From Paraglaciecola sp. (GTDB taxonomy: Bacteria; Pseudomonadota; Gammaproteobacteria; Enterobacterales; Alteromonadaceae), in NCBI RefSeq assembly GCF_030730205.1, contig NZ_JANQVQ010000019.1, positions 4,825-68,824 of the forward strand: DNA of 64,000 nt, read 5' to 3'. The position numbers and the translations under genes were made by a program. The notes under the pieces were generated by a model. The model had not been told where the DNA came from. It did no database searches and worked only from the letters and a program-made list of their open reading frames with translations. This document shows positions 46,645-56,887 of the stretch, piece by piece; within the stretch, counting starts at the first letter, position 1; each line of letters starts with the position of its first letter.

Positions 46645-48573
46645 TCAAGGTATCGCTGGTGAGTTTGGATAGTGTTGCCAATAATCTTCAACCGCTAAGG
46701 GCAAAGGACTGAGAGGCTTAGCCTGTAAATTACTGGCATTGCTATTAGAACTCAAATTGATATTACTAAACCAATCATCCCCTGAGCGCATAGTAACCGG
46801 GGCTGGAAGGGTGCTTTGAATATTGGCGACATCCAGCTCAGGAAAGATAGTTTCGACCACCGCTTTGACTCGCTGTTGTATCTGAGGTGCATTATTTCGA
46901 TCTCTTTGCCCCCAGCTCACCACAAGCTCTTCATTTTCCACCGTGCTTATAATGGCGACATCGGCGCTGACACCTAAGCGATAAGCCATCATAAAATGCC
47001 CAAATAAAGTGGCAAAGTCTTCTCGAATTGTGGAGTAGCAATAGTAGTCTGGAGCGAAATCAGGCGTGAATAAAGCCACGACATCCTGTGCTTCTAATGC
47101 CAATTGGTTCGGCGTTGCTGTGTTTCCGGAAAAGCTGACATCAGCCAACTGTTTTAAATCTTCTGAATTTAAAGGGTAAATCTGGCTAAATCTGCTAGAT
47201 GATGCAGCATGGTTGCTGGAATAGCTTAAAGGGTTAGTGTTAGCTGATACTTGATCCCAGCTAGTTGGCGGAAAAAAATCGTTAGCATGGCCTAATTCGT
47301 GATACATCAACCAACTAGCATTGGCTTCTAAGGCTGAAAAGGGCTTAGTTAAACGACTCGCAGCTGGATAATCACCGTTGCGAATGTAATATTGATTATT
47401 TTTGACATAGCGCCAAGGGATCATAAATTGCAACGCCTCACCAAAACTACTGCGGTAATCAGCTTGATCGTTTAGGGTGTCACGCTCTTGTGGCGTCAAC
47501 CAAAAGTTAGCCGCGTCAAGATATATAGCGCCTGTCGCTGACCAATAAAAAGACGGACGCACATCATAGGCAATCACAATAGCGGTGGTTGCTCTGAGTA
47601 ATTTCAACATATCATCTGCGGTACTCGACTGTTGTAAAAACTGCTTAAATCTGTCGCCCATCCAAGCATGTGACACCACTAAACGCGATAGAACATCGTC
47701 TACCGTAGGGCTAAGGGTTTCGCTACCGAGTAAGGGTAAGGTAGCAAAACTACAGGTTGAAGAAAGTTGGTTATTGTAAATACAATCCACTAGTACATCA
47801 GCATATTTACCGTCACTGATATAAGGCTGTACTTCACTTGTTACGATGCGGTCTGCATAATTGGGGAAGTAGCCGTCGTCGTTAATACTAGTATTTTTAA
47901 TCAGTACATAGCTATTATCTGTGGCCACACTGCCATCACTAAAGTTGAGGGTGGCGGAAAATTCTAATACCGTATCTTGGCTAACTTCTGGCGCTTTAAA
48001 AAACAAATAATACTGTTCAGGTGTGAAATCGATGACTCGAGGACCCGCTACTTGGCGCCAAGTTATGGAGGTAATGTCGGCCGTATTAGCTGTACCTGTT
48101 TTATCCGCCCTTAACGATACTTTTGCTTGTTCTACCGCTACGTGATCTAATCTGACTGTTGCCTGTTCAGTGTTATTTTGCACTGCACTAAAGTGAATGG
48201 TTTTTTGTATTTGGGCTGACGAAGTTAATGTCACGGTAAGTTCGAAGCTATAGTTTGCTGCTTGAGAAATATCAAAAGAAATCACTTGGCTAGTGGGTGC
48301 TAAAAACTGCAATTCAGGCCCACTGATTTGCTGCCATTTAACCGTTTTAATAGTGTCATTGCTGGCAATTACTGCGAGGCTTGCTGCTTGGTTAGTTTGG
48401 AATGTGTCAGGATAAAAAAGTTGCAAACCATCTTCTACACGCTTTGGGCTAACCGATAACTGCTCATTAGGCTCTTGCACGGGCGTTGATGGCGATATAT
48501 CCGAATCACCAGAACCACCACATGCTTGTAAAATTAAGCTCAATAAGAGGGAAAGACTAAAGCGTTTTATCAT
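46645..48573 (-). CDS. Secreted lipoprotein with HExxH zinc-peptidase motif
   Basis: A 642-residue protein I cannot name. A signal peptide and lipobox (LILQACGG, Cys18) make it an envelope lipoprotein, with a low-complexity linker after the Cys. Two PKD/K319L-like repeats follow at about residues 50-230; each has a W-x-Q-x-x-G-P core (KWQQISGPELQFL, TWRQVAGPRVIDF). The C-terminal half has WLMYHELGHANDFF, with a full HExxH at residues 425-429, and a later acidic helix IREDFATLFGHFMMAYRLG that could give the third zinc ligand. It may be a gluzincin-type metallopeptidase; M60-like is one candidate family but the spacing does not clearly fit. It is last in a tight operon behind arsC-like, wrbA and DUF2069 genes. 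Confidence 0.7.
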   Translation of the reverse strand: MIKRFSLSLLLSLILQACGGSGDSDISPSTPVQEPNEQLSVSPKRVEDGLQLFYPDTFQTNQAASLAVIASNDTIKTVKWQQISGPELQFLAPTSQVISFDISQAANYSFELTVTLTSSAQIQKTIHFSAVQNNTEQATVRLDHVAVEQAKVSLRADKTGTANTADITSITWRQVAGPRVIDFTPEQYYLFFKAPEVSQDTVLEFSATLNFSDGSVATDNSYVLIKNTSINDDGYFPNYADRIVTSEVQPYISDGKYADVLVDCIYNNQLSSTCSFATLPLLGSETLSPTVDDVLSRLVVSHAWMGDRFKQFLQQSSTADDMLKLLRATTAIVIAYDVRPSFYWSATGAIYLDAANFWLTPQERDTLNDQADYRSSFGEALQFMIPWRYVKNNQYYIRNGDYPAASRLTKPFSALEANASWLMYHELGHANDFFPPTSWDQVSANTNPLSYSSNHAASSSRFSQIYPLNSEDLKQLADVSFSGNTATPNQLALEAQDVVALFTPDFAPDYYCYSTIREDFATLFGHFMMAYRLGVSADVAIISTVENEELVVSWGQRDRNNAPQIQQRVKAVVETIFPELDVANIQSTLPAPVTMRSGDDWFSNINLSSNSNASNLQAKPLSPLPLAVEDYWQHYPNSPAIP

Positions 48574-48576
48574 TGT

Positions 48577-49002
48577 TTAACCTCGTCTGTTTTGCTCAAA
48601 TGCTTGTTTTTCTTCAGCCAATTCTTCTTTGAGTTTACGAATACCTAAACCTAGTTCACGGCCTCGTAGCCGAGCATAAAAGCTACACCCAGTAAAAAGT
48701 GCGCTACACAATACAATTTCAACCAGGGCATAAAGTCTTTCTCCTTCAACGGCATAAACGGCCGTCAAACCATGCAGTAAGTAATACATCACGATAAAAT
48801 TGGTCCACGCATGCGTATAGGGTTTGCCCTGCACTAAGCCTTTGATGGGTAACAAGATAGGCACTATCCATAATATGACAGTAAACAGAGTCGACGTGGC
48901 TTTATCAGGTGTTAAGAAGAAATGCCAAATGACTAACCAAACAAGCAGTAAAAAATAACTACTCAGGGTTAATCGGCGATAGAACAGCGTATCAAATTTC
49001 AT
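48577..49002 (-). CDS. DUF2069 family membrane protein
   Basis: A 141-residue inner-membrane protein with about four membrane spans: LLVWLVIWHFFL, LFTVILWIVPILLPIKGLVQG, FIVMYYLLHGLTAVYAVEGE and ALVEIVLCSALFTGCSFYARLRGRELG. This is the DUF2069 pattern (YehP-independent, small four-helix family), commonly next to wrbA in gammaproteobacteria. A charged coiled tail ends it. Function unknown. Three bases separate it from wrbA and three from the lipoprotein gene downstream, so all are on one transcript. Confidence 0.88.
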   Translation of the reverse strand: MKFDTLFYRRLTLSSYFLLLVWLVIWHFFLTPDKATSTLFTVILWIVPILLPIKGLVQGKPYTHAWTNFIVMYYLLHGLTAVYAVEGERLYALVEIVLCSALFTGCSFYARLRGRELGLGIRKLKEELAEEKQAFEQNRRG

Positions 49003-49005
49003 TAA

Positions 49006-49946
<941 letters not shown>

Positions 49947-50025
49947 AAGCATTACGATTATTAGTATAAAAACGCCATTGTAACCTGTATTTTCTCAATA
50001 CAACAAAACGGAGACACAATAAACA

Positions 50026-50490
50026 ATGAAAAAATGGCAGTGGGCAGCTTTAGCTATTTTAGCTCTAGGTACGGGCATATTGGCTAATTGGACCATGAAA
50101 AAAGACTTTGTTACCTTAGATGGTGAGGCCTATCAATGGCAGGACTTCAACGGGCAGTGGGTAGTGGTCAACTATTTTGCGCGCTGGTGTGCCCCTTGCC
50201 TCAGAGAAATTCCAGAATTAAACCGCTTTCATCGAGAGAACCAAGATATACCCATCTTTGCTATCAGTTTTGACCCACTGAGCAAAGAAGAGCTCTCTGA
50301 GCTTCGAGATACTTACCAAATCGCTTTTCCCATTCTAATCAACATTGAAGCTGTGCTTTGGCCACAAGCGCCTAAAGTATTACCCCATACCATCATTATT
50401 AATCCGCAGGGGCAAGTAGCCATAGAACTTAAAGGGGAGCAAAGCGCCGCTAGCTTAAAACAGCTTATTGACCAACTACAAGGCTCTTAA
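50026..50490 (+). CDS. TlpA-like membrane-anchored thioredoxin
   Basis: A 154-residue protein with an N-terminal membrane anchor (WAALAILALGTGILANW) and a periplasmic thioredoxin domain whose active site is ARWCAPCLREIPELN. This places it in the TlpA/ResA redoxin family, which reduces periplasmic disulfides, for example in cytochrome maturation. The cis-Pro is in LPHTIIINPQGQV. Its substrate is not known. Its last 15 bases overlap the end of bepA on the other strand. It is divergent from the arsC-like gene. Confidence 0.86.
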   Translation: MKKWQWAALAILALGTGILANWTMKKDFVTLDGEAYQWQDFNGQWVVVNYFARWCAPCLREIPELNRFHRENQDIPIFAISFDPLSKEELSELRDTYQIAFPILINIEAVLWPQAPKVLPHTIIINPQGQVAIELKGEQSAASLKQLIDQLQGS

Positions 50491-51930
50491 TTTCTCTTGG
50501 GCGTCTCTAAATTGTTCGATTCTGGCACGAATTCTTTGTTTTTCGAGTTGTTTAGTATCTGCAAAATTATAGGCACTTTGCAGCTCATCTATGGCTCTAG
50601 GGTAAGCCGCTAATTGGGCAAAAATTTCCGCTTTGACTTGATGCATTTCCAGTGGTTGTTGGTTGCCGCGATATGCATCACCGAGCAGTTCGTAAGCCAA
50701 CAAGTAATTGGGGTTGATTAATAAAAAGTCCTTCAACAGGCTGATGCCTTTGGCATATTGTTTATCTTTAATCAGCGCGTTAGCTAAATTGAGCACCAAT
50801 ACTTGGTTTCTAGGGGCATGGGCTAGCTCATTGGTTAGTCGCGAAATGGCCGCTGAAAATTGCTTAGTTTCAATGGCAATGTCGGTATACACATCTAAGT
50901 AAAATAGATTGCTGGGGTCTTTTTCTAGCAACCGTAAGATAATGTCTTGTGCCTGACTATATTGTTCATTGGCTAAATAAGATAAAGCCAAGCCGTACTC
51001 AGCCGCTTCTTTAAACACATAAGCTTGCTTGTCTAAACTCGCGGTGAAATATTCGATATTGTATTGGGGTTTAGCATAATAGCGCGCAATGATTCTCGAC
51101 TTGGCCAAATGAAAGCGCAAACTTTCAGGCACCGGTCCAGTGTTGTAACTTAGCGCTCTGCTGCGCGCATCGGCAACGCGAGACTCAGGTAAGGGGTGAG
51201 TTTGTAAAAAGGCTAAACTACTCGATTTTAAACGGTTTTTTTCAGTTAAGGTTGAAAAGAAATCACTCGCGCCATTAGGATCAAATCCGGCTTGCGCCAA
51301 AATGCGAATGCCGATTCGATCAGCTTCTTTCTCATTTTGCCGAGTATAATTTATCGATGCTTGCTGCGATGCTGCACTACTGGCGGAAATAGCCGCCATA
51401 CCTGCTTCTGGGTTGGCGACGGCCAATAAAATACTGCCGAGCAAAGAGGCGATTTGTAAGGGGGATGACTTCTGTCTTTCTTCAATACTTCTTGCAATGT
51501 GCCGTTGTGTAACGTGCGTGACTTCGTGAGCCAAAACTGAGGCTAGCTCAGATTCATTTTTGGCATTAAATATTAATCCGGTGTGAATACCTACATGACC
51601 ACCAAAAAAGGCAAATGCATTTATCTCTGGGCTATTTAAAATAAAAAATTTAAAACTAAATTTAACGTCATCTGCCTGCGCAACTAAGCGATTGCCTAAA
51701 TCCTGAATATATTCATCCAACAAGGGGTCACTAATTACCGGTCCTTGTCCTCTGAGTTGACGCATCAAAGCATCACCAATAAGCAACTCTTTATCTAAAC
51801 TGATTGCACTAGAGGCAACTACGCCAATTTCAGGTAACTGATTTTTTTTGTTATCTGCATGGCTACTAAAGCCAATACCGAGCAAAAAACTGAGTGAGAT
51901 GAGGTTTAACTTATGTCTTCTTTTTATCAT
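50476..51930 (-). CDS. bepA: Periplasmic M48 metallopeptidase BepA
   Basis: A 484-residue periplasmic chaperone-protease that helps assemble LptD and degrades misfolded outer-membrane proteins. It has a signal peptide (near residues 1-25), an M48 zinc domain with LAHEVTHVTQRH (HExxH), the NEKEADRIGIRIL motif with the third ligand, and a C-terminal TPR array (from about residue 310). Length matches E. coli BepA. perM lies beyond it, divergently, as in E. coli; the arsC/YfgD-like gene is nearby too. It may be under envelope-stress control, but I cannot show a sigma-E site. Confidence 0.94.
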   Translation of the reverse strand: MIKRRHKLNLISLSFLLGIGFSSHADNKKNQLPEIGVVASSAISLDKELLIGDALMRQLRGQGPVISDPLLDEYIQDLGNRLVAQADDVKFSFKFFILNSPEINAFAFFGGHVGIHTGLIFNAKNESELASVLAHEVTHVTQRHIARSIEERQKSSPLQIASLLGSILLAVANPEAGMAAISASSAASQQASINYTRQNEKEADRIGIRILAQAGFDPNGASDFFSTLTEKNRLKSSSLAFLQTHPLPESRVADARSRALSYNTGPVPESLRFHLAKSRIIARYYAKPQYNIEYFTASLDKQAYVFKEAAEYGLALSYLANEQYSQAQDIILRLLEKDPSNLFYLDVYTDIAIETKQFSAAISRLTNELAHAPRNQVLVLNLANALIKDKQYAKGISLLKDFLLINPNYLLAYELLGDAYRGNQQPLEMHQVKAEIFAQLAAYPRAIDELQSAYNFADTKQLEKQRIRARIEQFRDAQEKLRAL

Positions 51931-52377
51931 TTAATTGGTCTAGTTATTTTATCCAAAGGATGCGAATTGGTTAACACATCTTGTTTTGCTACTTTTGAAC
52001 GCTGTAGTCCTGTATTAGTTCATTTCAAACTGTTACCAAGCGTAACTAAAATAGTGATTTGCCCGCCTTATTTAAGCTTGAATATGATGTTAATCTATTG
52101 CATCACGACCTTATACAAAGGAAGTAGCTAGCACAAGGCCAAACCAAGCTGGTATTAATAATTTAGCCATATTTTTGACGATTAGCTGATTTCAGACAGG
52201 GCTGTTAAGGGGACTGGATCAAAATCATGTATTGAACTTTGGCTAAATAGTGAATCCATTTTTTAGCAATGTTAATGCTTATGATTTTATTCAGTAGCAC
52301 GTTAAGATAGTGGTGTTTGTTTATATTTTAACAAGTGTTTTTAATTCAATTTAATCTGCGAACAACAAGGAATATAA
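51931..52377. other. Divergent promoter region, bepA and perM
   Basis: No gene seen in these 447 bases; a 72-residue plus-strand frame starting at 51913 overlaps the bepA start and has no ribosome site or recognisable domain. Promoters for bepA and perM must lie here, but I see no clear motif. Confidence 0.5.
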
Positions 52378-53463
52378 ATGTTTCACGTTTTCGAGCGTTG
52401 GTATAAACGAAAGTTTTCTGATCCTGATTCTGCCATGTTGCTCATCATGTTATTGGTTTCGTCTTTATTGCTATTAGTGTGGGGCGGAATTTTAATGCCT
52501 GCCATTGTTGCTGCTGTCATTGCTTATCTGCTTGATTGGCCAGTAACCAAATTAAACCAATTAGGCTTGTCACGCAGTATTTCTACTGGTGTAGTCATGC
52601 TCGCTTTTATCAGTATCTCAATCTTAACTTTTATTGGTGTCGTGCCAGTGGTCACTCAGCAGAGTATTAACCTTATCAAAGAGACGCCCCAAATTTGGGC
52701 TGGAGGCCAAGATTGGTTGATTCACCTGCCTGATACCTATCCTGATTTTATTCAGGTTACCCATATTCAGCATATGCTAGATGGCGTAAACGAGAAGGTA
52801 GTCGTTTTTGGAGAGAAATTGGTTTCTGCCTCTTTTAGTTCTTTGGGCGATTTGGGTATGCTCTTAATATACCTTGTTCTTGTGCCGCTCATGGTGTTTT
52901 TCATGTTGAAAGACAAAGATGAACTGGTGAGAAACGTTTCTAGTTTGTTACCTTCAGAGCGTCGATTAATTAAGCAAGTTGGCTCTGAAATGAATGCACA
53001 AATTGCCAATTACATTCGTGGCAAAGTCATCGAGATCTTGATTGTTGGCGTAGTTTCAGCCATTACCTTTGCGTTTATGGATTTGCGATACGCCTTACTC
53101 CTTGGCGTTTTGGTAGGCTTCTCGGTTTTGATACCTTATATCGGAGCGGCTGTTGTTACCATCCCGGTCGCTATTGTGGCCCTATTTCAATGGGGCTTAA
53201 CACCTGACTTTTGGTATCTAATGATTGCCTACGGCATTATTCAAGCCCTAGATGGCAACGCCTTGGTGCCTATTTTGTTTTCTGAAGCGGTCAGTTTGCA
53301 TCCCATTTATATCATCATTGCTGTGCTATTTTTTGGCGGGTTATGGGGATTCTGGGGCGTGTTTTTTGCTATTCCGTTAGCGACCCTTGTGAAGGCGGTA
53401 ATTAATGCGTGGTCAGGCCCTAAACCCTTACCTGAGCAAGATACACCTTTGCTCGAGCAATAA
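52378..53463 (+). CDS. perM: AI-2E family transporter PerM-like
   Basis: A 361-residue inner-membrane protein of the AI-2E transporter (UPF0118) family. Two early spans (about 20-55), then 65-90, and a cluster of about five at 155-345 are visible, with the loop DLGMLLIYLVLVPLMVFFMLKDKD and the motif RGKVIEILIVGVVSAI. GVLVGFSVLIPYIGAAVVTIPVAIVAL and HPIYIIIAVLFFGGLWGFWGVFFAIPLATLVKAV are typical of the family. Position beside bepA and bcp identifies the PerM member. Transport role is inferred. AAGGAA lies before ATG 52378, and a perfect palindromic terminator follows. Confidence 0.9.
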   Translation: MFHVFERWYKRKFSDPDSAMLLIMLLVSSLLLLVWGGILMPAIVAAVIAYLLDWPVTKLNQLGLSRSISTGVVMLAFISISILTFIGVVPVVTQQSINLIKETPQIWAGGQDWLIHLPDTYPDFIQVTHIQHMLDGVNEKVVVFGEKLVSASFSSLGDLGMLLIYLVLVPLMVFFMLKDKDELVRNVSSLLPSERRLIKQVGSEMNAQIANYIRGKVIEILIVGVVSAITFAFMDLRYALLLGVLVGFSVLIPYIGAAVVTIPVAIVALFQWGLTPDFWYLMIAYGIIQALDGNALVPILFSEAVSLHPIYIIIAVLFFGGLWGFWGVFFAIPLATLVKAVINAWSGPKPLPEQDTPLLEQ

Positions 53464-53484
53464 AAACACAGTAGGTTAACAGTG

Positions 53485-53511
53485 AAAGGACAGCCATGGC
53501 TGTCCTTTTTT
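53485..53511 (+). terminator. Rho-independent terminator after perM
   Basis: A perfect 24-base palindrome at 53485-53508 (arms AAAGGACAGCCA/TGGCTGTCCTTT) running into a T tract. It could also serve bcp from the other strand, with a weaker T run. Confidence 0.88.
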
Positions 53512-53515
53512 GCAA

Positions 53516-53983
53516 TTACTTATTGCTTAAATAAGTCAATACTACTTCGTGATGATTCTTGGTGGTAAATTTATCGAACACTTTTTCGATAGTGCCTTGC
53601 TCATCAATTAAAAAGCTAATGCGGTGTATACCGTCGAACTCTTTGCCCATGAATTTTTTCGGCCCCCATACACCAAAGGCGTCAGCTACACTGTGATCTT
53701 CATCTGATAGCAGTGAAAAATTAAGCTGCTCTTTTTCAATAAATTTTGGTAATCGTTTAACGGCGTCAGGGCTTACTCCAAACACCACGACATTGTGTTG
53801 TTCAAGTTCACCAATGTTGTCGCGCAAACACTGTGCTTGAATCGTGCAACCCGGCGTCATGGCCTTTGGATAAAAATACATTAATACCTTTTTGCCGGCC
53901 AATTCGCGAAGCGATACGGTCTGATTGTTTTCATTTAGAAGTGAAAAAGCGGGGGCGTTATCGCCAGCTTGTAACATTTGCAT
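53516..53983 (-). CDS. bcp: Thioredoxin-dependent thiol peroxidase Bcp
   Basis: A 155-residue peroxiredoxin that reduces organic and hydrogen peroxides. The peroxidatic Cys46 is in KAMTPGCTIQAQCLRDN. In E. coli Bcp the resolving Cys lies five residues later; here that site is Gln and a Cys comes six residues later, an odd shift by one. Otherwise the family pattern (FSLLSDEDHSVADAFGVWGPKKFMGKEFDGIHRISFLIDEQG) is complete. gcvR is next to it on the same strand, as in E. coli. Confidence 0.94.
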   Translation of the reverse strand: MQMLQAGDNAPAFSLLNENNQTVSLRELAGKKVLMYFYPKAMTPGCTIQAQCLRDNIGELEQHNVVVFGVSPDAVKRLPKFIEKEQLNFSLLSDEDHSVADAFGVWGPKKFMGKEFDGIHRISFLIDEQGTIEKVFDKFTTKNHHEVVLTYLSNK

Positions 53984-54038
53984 GATATTTCCTATTTTAT
54001 CGAATGGTGAATCACTTAGTCGCTTACTTACGCAGCCC

Positions 54039-54575
54039 TTAGTGATTTTGTTTAATCGAACCCTGTAAATTTAACTCTGTCAATAAACCCTGAAAGGCCA
54101 ATTCAACTTCTTCTACCGAGATATGATGGGGGATTGATACCACCATTTTACAGGTCATTTGATCCGGACCTACATTTAAGTCATGTGGGTTTTTGGCCGT
54201 TTTTAAACGAAATGCACTAACCGAGATGGTAAATTGCGCGAAAAATCCGGTTATTTTTTTAATAACACCAGTGGCGTTCTCACCCATGATGACTACGTCA
54301 GCAATATGCTCTAAATTTTGTTTGCAATGGCGTTTAGTGCGTTTCAATAAACACAATAACTCCAGTTTTTGACACGTTTGTGCAATGGAAAACTCGGCAT
54401 TAGCAATAGCGGCCTGGCTGCCTTCAATTATCATGGTGAGCGAAAAGTCTTGACCAAAAACGGCCTGACGGCTGTCAAGAATATTACATCCCACATCGCA
54501 GACGGTATCAGCGATGGCACTTAACATACCGAATTTGTCGGTTCCCAAGATAGTCACTACAAGCTGTTGACTCAT
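54039..54575 (-). CDS. gcvR: Glycine cleavage system regulator GcvR
   Basis: A 178-residue protein with two ACT domains (about 1-75 and 90-170): QLVVTILGTDKFGMLSAIADTVCDVGCNILDSRQAVFGQDFSLTMII, then GENATGVIKKITGFFAQFTISVSAFRLKT. In E. coli GcvR binds GcvA and keeps glycine cleavage genes repressed without glycine. gcvA is not in the window. It lies between bcp and dapA, divergent from dapA, which is the E. coli order. Confidence 0.93.
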   Translation of the reverse strand: MSQQLVVTILGTDKFGMLSAIADTVCDVGCNILDSRQAVFGQDFSLTMIIEGSQAAIANAEFSIAQTCQKLELLCLLKRTKRHCKQNLEHIADVVIMGENATGVIKKITGFFAQFTISVSAFRLKTAKNPHDLNVGPDQMTCKMVVSIPHHISVEEVELAFQGLLTELNLQGSIKQNH

Positions 54576-54732
54576 TATTTATTCTTTTTGAACAAGCTAT
54601 TTATGCCTATAACATACCTGAAAATACCTTGATTGATCCAGTTTCAATTATTAAGCAGCGAAAGCCTAATTCATTGCTTGTTTTTAACGGGTTAGGTCTT
54701 TACCATTAGGCGCGAAAAATTTAGGAGAAGGC

Positions 54733-55614
54733 ATGTTTACTGGTAGTTATGTAGCACTCGTTACCCCAATGGATGATCATGGACAAATCGATTATTCATC
54801 TCTACAAAAATTGGTTAATTTTCATATTGAAAACGGTACGCACGGCATTGTAGCTGTTGGTACGACAGGCGAGTCGGCCACCTTACCTTTTGATGAGCAT
54901 ATTGAAGTAGTTAAACGAGTCGTTGAATTTGCCCAAGGCAAAATTCCAGTGATCGCAGGCAGTGGCGCCAACTCCACTGACGAAGCTATCTTTTTAAGCA
55001 AACAGCTGGCTGACAGTGGAATAAGCGGTTTTTTGAGTGTGGTTCCTTATTACAACAAACCCCAGCAGCGTGGTTTAGTTGCACACTTTAACGCCATTGC
55101 AGATGCCACCGACCTACCCGTTATTTTGTACAACGTACCAGGACGTACCGTCACCGATATGTTGCCTGAAACTGTGGCTGAGCTGGCTAAACATCCTAAA
55201 ATTGTTGGCTTAAAAGATGCCACTGGCGACCTAGTTCGTTTAAAAGAAACCCAAAAGCTTGTACCTGAAGATTTTTTATTGCTCAGTGGCGATGATCAAA
55301 CGGGTTGTGCTTTTTTAGCGGCCGGTGGTCACGGAGTAATTTCAGTAACAGCGAACCTAGTGCCAAAACAAATGTCACAGATGTGTGAGGCTGCATTCGC
55401 CGGTGATTACTCATTAGCGCAACAAATAGACAACAAGATAGCCTCACTTCACACAGCATTATTTATTGAGCCAAATCCAGTGATGCCCAAATGGGCCCTG
55501 TATAAAATGGGACTGATGAAATCTGCTTTTTTACGACTACCTTTGGTTGAGTCAGAACCAGAGAGTCAACAACATATTGAACAAGTCATGCGCAGTTCTG
55601 GCGTATTATTTTAA
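54733..55614 (+). CDS. dapA: 4-hydroxy-tetrahydrodipicolinate synthase
   Basis: A 293-residue class I aldolase that condenses pyruvate and aspartate semialdehyde, the first committed lysine/diaminopimelate step. The Schiff-base Lys is K161 (GLKDATGD), with Tyr133 and Arg138 in YNVPGRT, Thr44 in GTTGESATL and Tyr107. AGGAG precedes ATG 54733. bamC follows after nine bases on the same strand, a conserved pair. dapB is far away at 22544. Confidence 0.97.
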   Translation: MFTGSYVALVTPMDDHGQIDYSSLQKLVNFHIENGTHGIVAVGTTGESATLPFDEHIEVVKRVVEFAQGKIPVIAGSGANSTDEAIFLSKQLADSGISGFLSVVPYYNKPQQRGLVAHFNAIADATDLPVILYNVPGRTVTDMLPETVAELAKHPKIVGLKDATGDLVRLKETQKLVPEDFLLLSGDDQTGCAFLAAGGHGVISVTANLVPKQMSQMCEAAFAGDYSLAQQIDNKIASLHTALFIEPNPVMPKWALYKMGLMKSAFLRLPLVESEPESQQHIEQVMRSSGVLF

Positions 55615-55623
55615 GGAGATAGC

Positions 55624-56733
55624 ATGACACTTAAGTTTTTTGCTGGCAGTGTGGTTTCGTTAGCCATTTTAACTGCTTGCAGCTCAGTAGAAGATAGAGA
55701 AGTGGCGAGCGGTGGCTTTGCGTATTTAAAAAATGAACCCGGCCAACAAATTAAGATACCTGCTGATATCGATACACCAAATTTTAATGATACCTATAAG
55801 CTACCAGCTTTAGGCAAAGAGGCACCACGCAACATCGTTGGTGAAAAACTCAGTATTTTATCACCAGCCTTAGTACTGCCCTTAGTGACCGGTTCACATG
55901 TAGAAGAGGGCTCCAAAGCCGCCACGGTATGGTTCGACAAAATTGACGATAGCCAAGCACTTGATACGACTATTTGGAATTCTTTATTAGCCTTCTTAGA
56001 AAGCCAAGGCATTGGCGTTCAGTCATTCGACAAAGAAAAACAACAGCTTATTTCTGACTGGATGATCATTAACGAAGGTGAAGAAGACGATAGCTGGTAC
56101 AGCTGGTCTAAATCAGAGCGCAGTATCGGGCAGCGTTTTGAGTTTAATTTAGATTTAAAGCCTCATGGGCGTATTGCCTCTTTGAGTGTGGATCTAGTTG
56201 ATTACAAAGAAAGAAAAACAACAGAGGGTCCAGAGCTTCTCACCTCGGCTGATGAACGTCGCCAAGAAGTTGAAATTCTTAATCAAGTTATCGACCATTA
56301 TGAACGTGAAATTCGTTTAGCAACGGCACAGCGTATTCAAAAAATACGTCAAGGTTTAGTGATGGAGCTAGGTTTCGATAGCGATGGTGAATCGGCTTAT
56401 GTGGTTGATGCTGAGTATGATATTGCTTGGCCGCGTTTGTTACTTGTGCTTAGAAAACTTGGTTTTGACGTGAAAGATTACGACAAGTCAAATGGCCTAT
56501 TATTTGTAAAATATAATGGCTCTGAAGGCGGGTGGTGGAGTAATCTGTGGTCTAAAGACGAATACGCACTTGATTTAAAAACCGAAGATTATCGAATTAA
56601 AGTAGAAGATTTGGGTGAGAAAACATCGATCACTTTACTCGATGATGAAAGCAAAGCTTTTCCTGCTAATAAAATGACCGACCTGTTTCCGACAATTTCA
56701 CGTACCATGGCGGCAGACGACCTAGACATTTAA
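55624..56733 (+). CDS. bamC: Outer-membrane assembly lipoprotein BamC
   Basis: A 369-residue lipoprotein of the BAM complex that inserts outer-membrane barrels. The signal and lipobox (VVSLAILTACSS) put the acylated Cys at residue 19. Two helix-grip domains follow: VWFDKIDDSQALDTTIWNSLLAFLESQGIGVQSFDKEK with DWM, and EYDIAWPRLLLVLRKLGFDVKDYDKSNGLLFVKY. Length matches the family. It is cotranscribed with dapA, and a terminator separates it from purC. Confidence 0.92.
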   Translation: MTLKFFAGSVVSLAILTACSSVEDREVASGGFAYLKNEPGQQIKIPADIDTPNFNDTYKLPALGKEAPRNIVGEKLSILSPALVLPLVTGSHVEEGSKAATVWFDKIDDSQALDTTIWNSLLAFLESQGIGVQSFDKEKQQLISDWMIINEGEEDDSWYSWSKSERSIGQRFEFNLDLKPHGRIASLSVDLVDYKERKTTEGPELLTSADERRQEVEILNQVIDHYEREIRLATAQRIQKIRQGLVMELGFDSDGESAYVVDAEYDIAWPRLLLVLRKLGFDVKDYDKSNGLLFVKYNGSEGGWWSNLWSKDEYALDLKTEDYRIKVEDLGEKTSITLLDDESKAFPANKMTDLFPTISRTMAADDLDI

Positions 56734-56789
56734 AACCGGTCACGCCTAACGAGCAGGTAGATTCATTTAGCTTTTAATGTTTTGCAATA

Positions 56790-56819
56790 AAGCACCCAGC
56801 ATCATGCTAGGTGCTTTTT
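56790..56819 (+). terminator. Rho-independent terminator after bamC
   Basis: AAGCACC (56790-56796) pairs with GGTGCTT (56810-56816) around AGCAT-C-ATGCT, with one mismatched pair, then a T run. Confidence 0.9.
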
Positions 56820-56887
56820 GTTTTTGATTGATTCAGTTTTAACTTGCATAGAAAGACACTATGCCTTCAATAAGAGTGATTTCGGCC

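Noticed and set aside
51913-52131. 72-residue plus-strand frame near bepA
   Set aside because: It starts inside the bepA gene, has no ribosome site and no domain.
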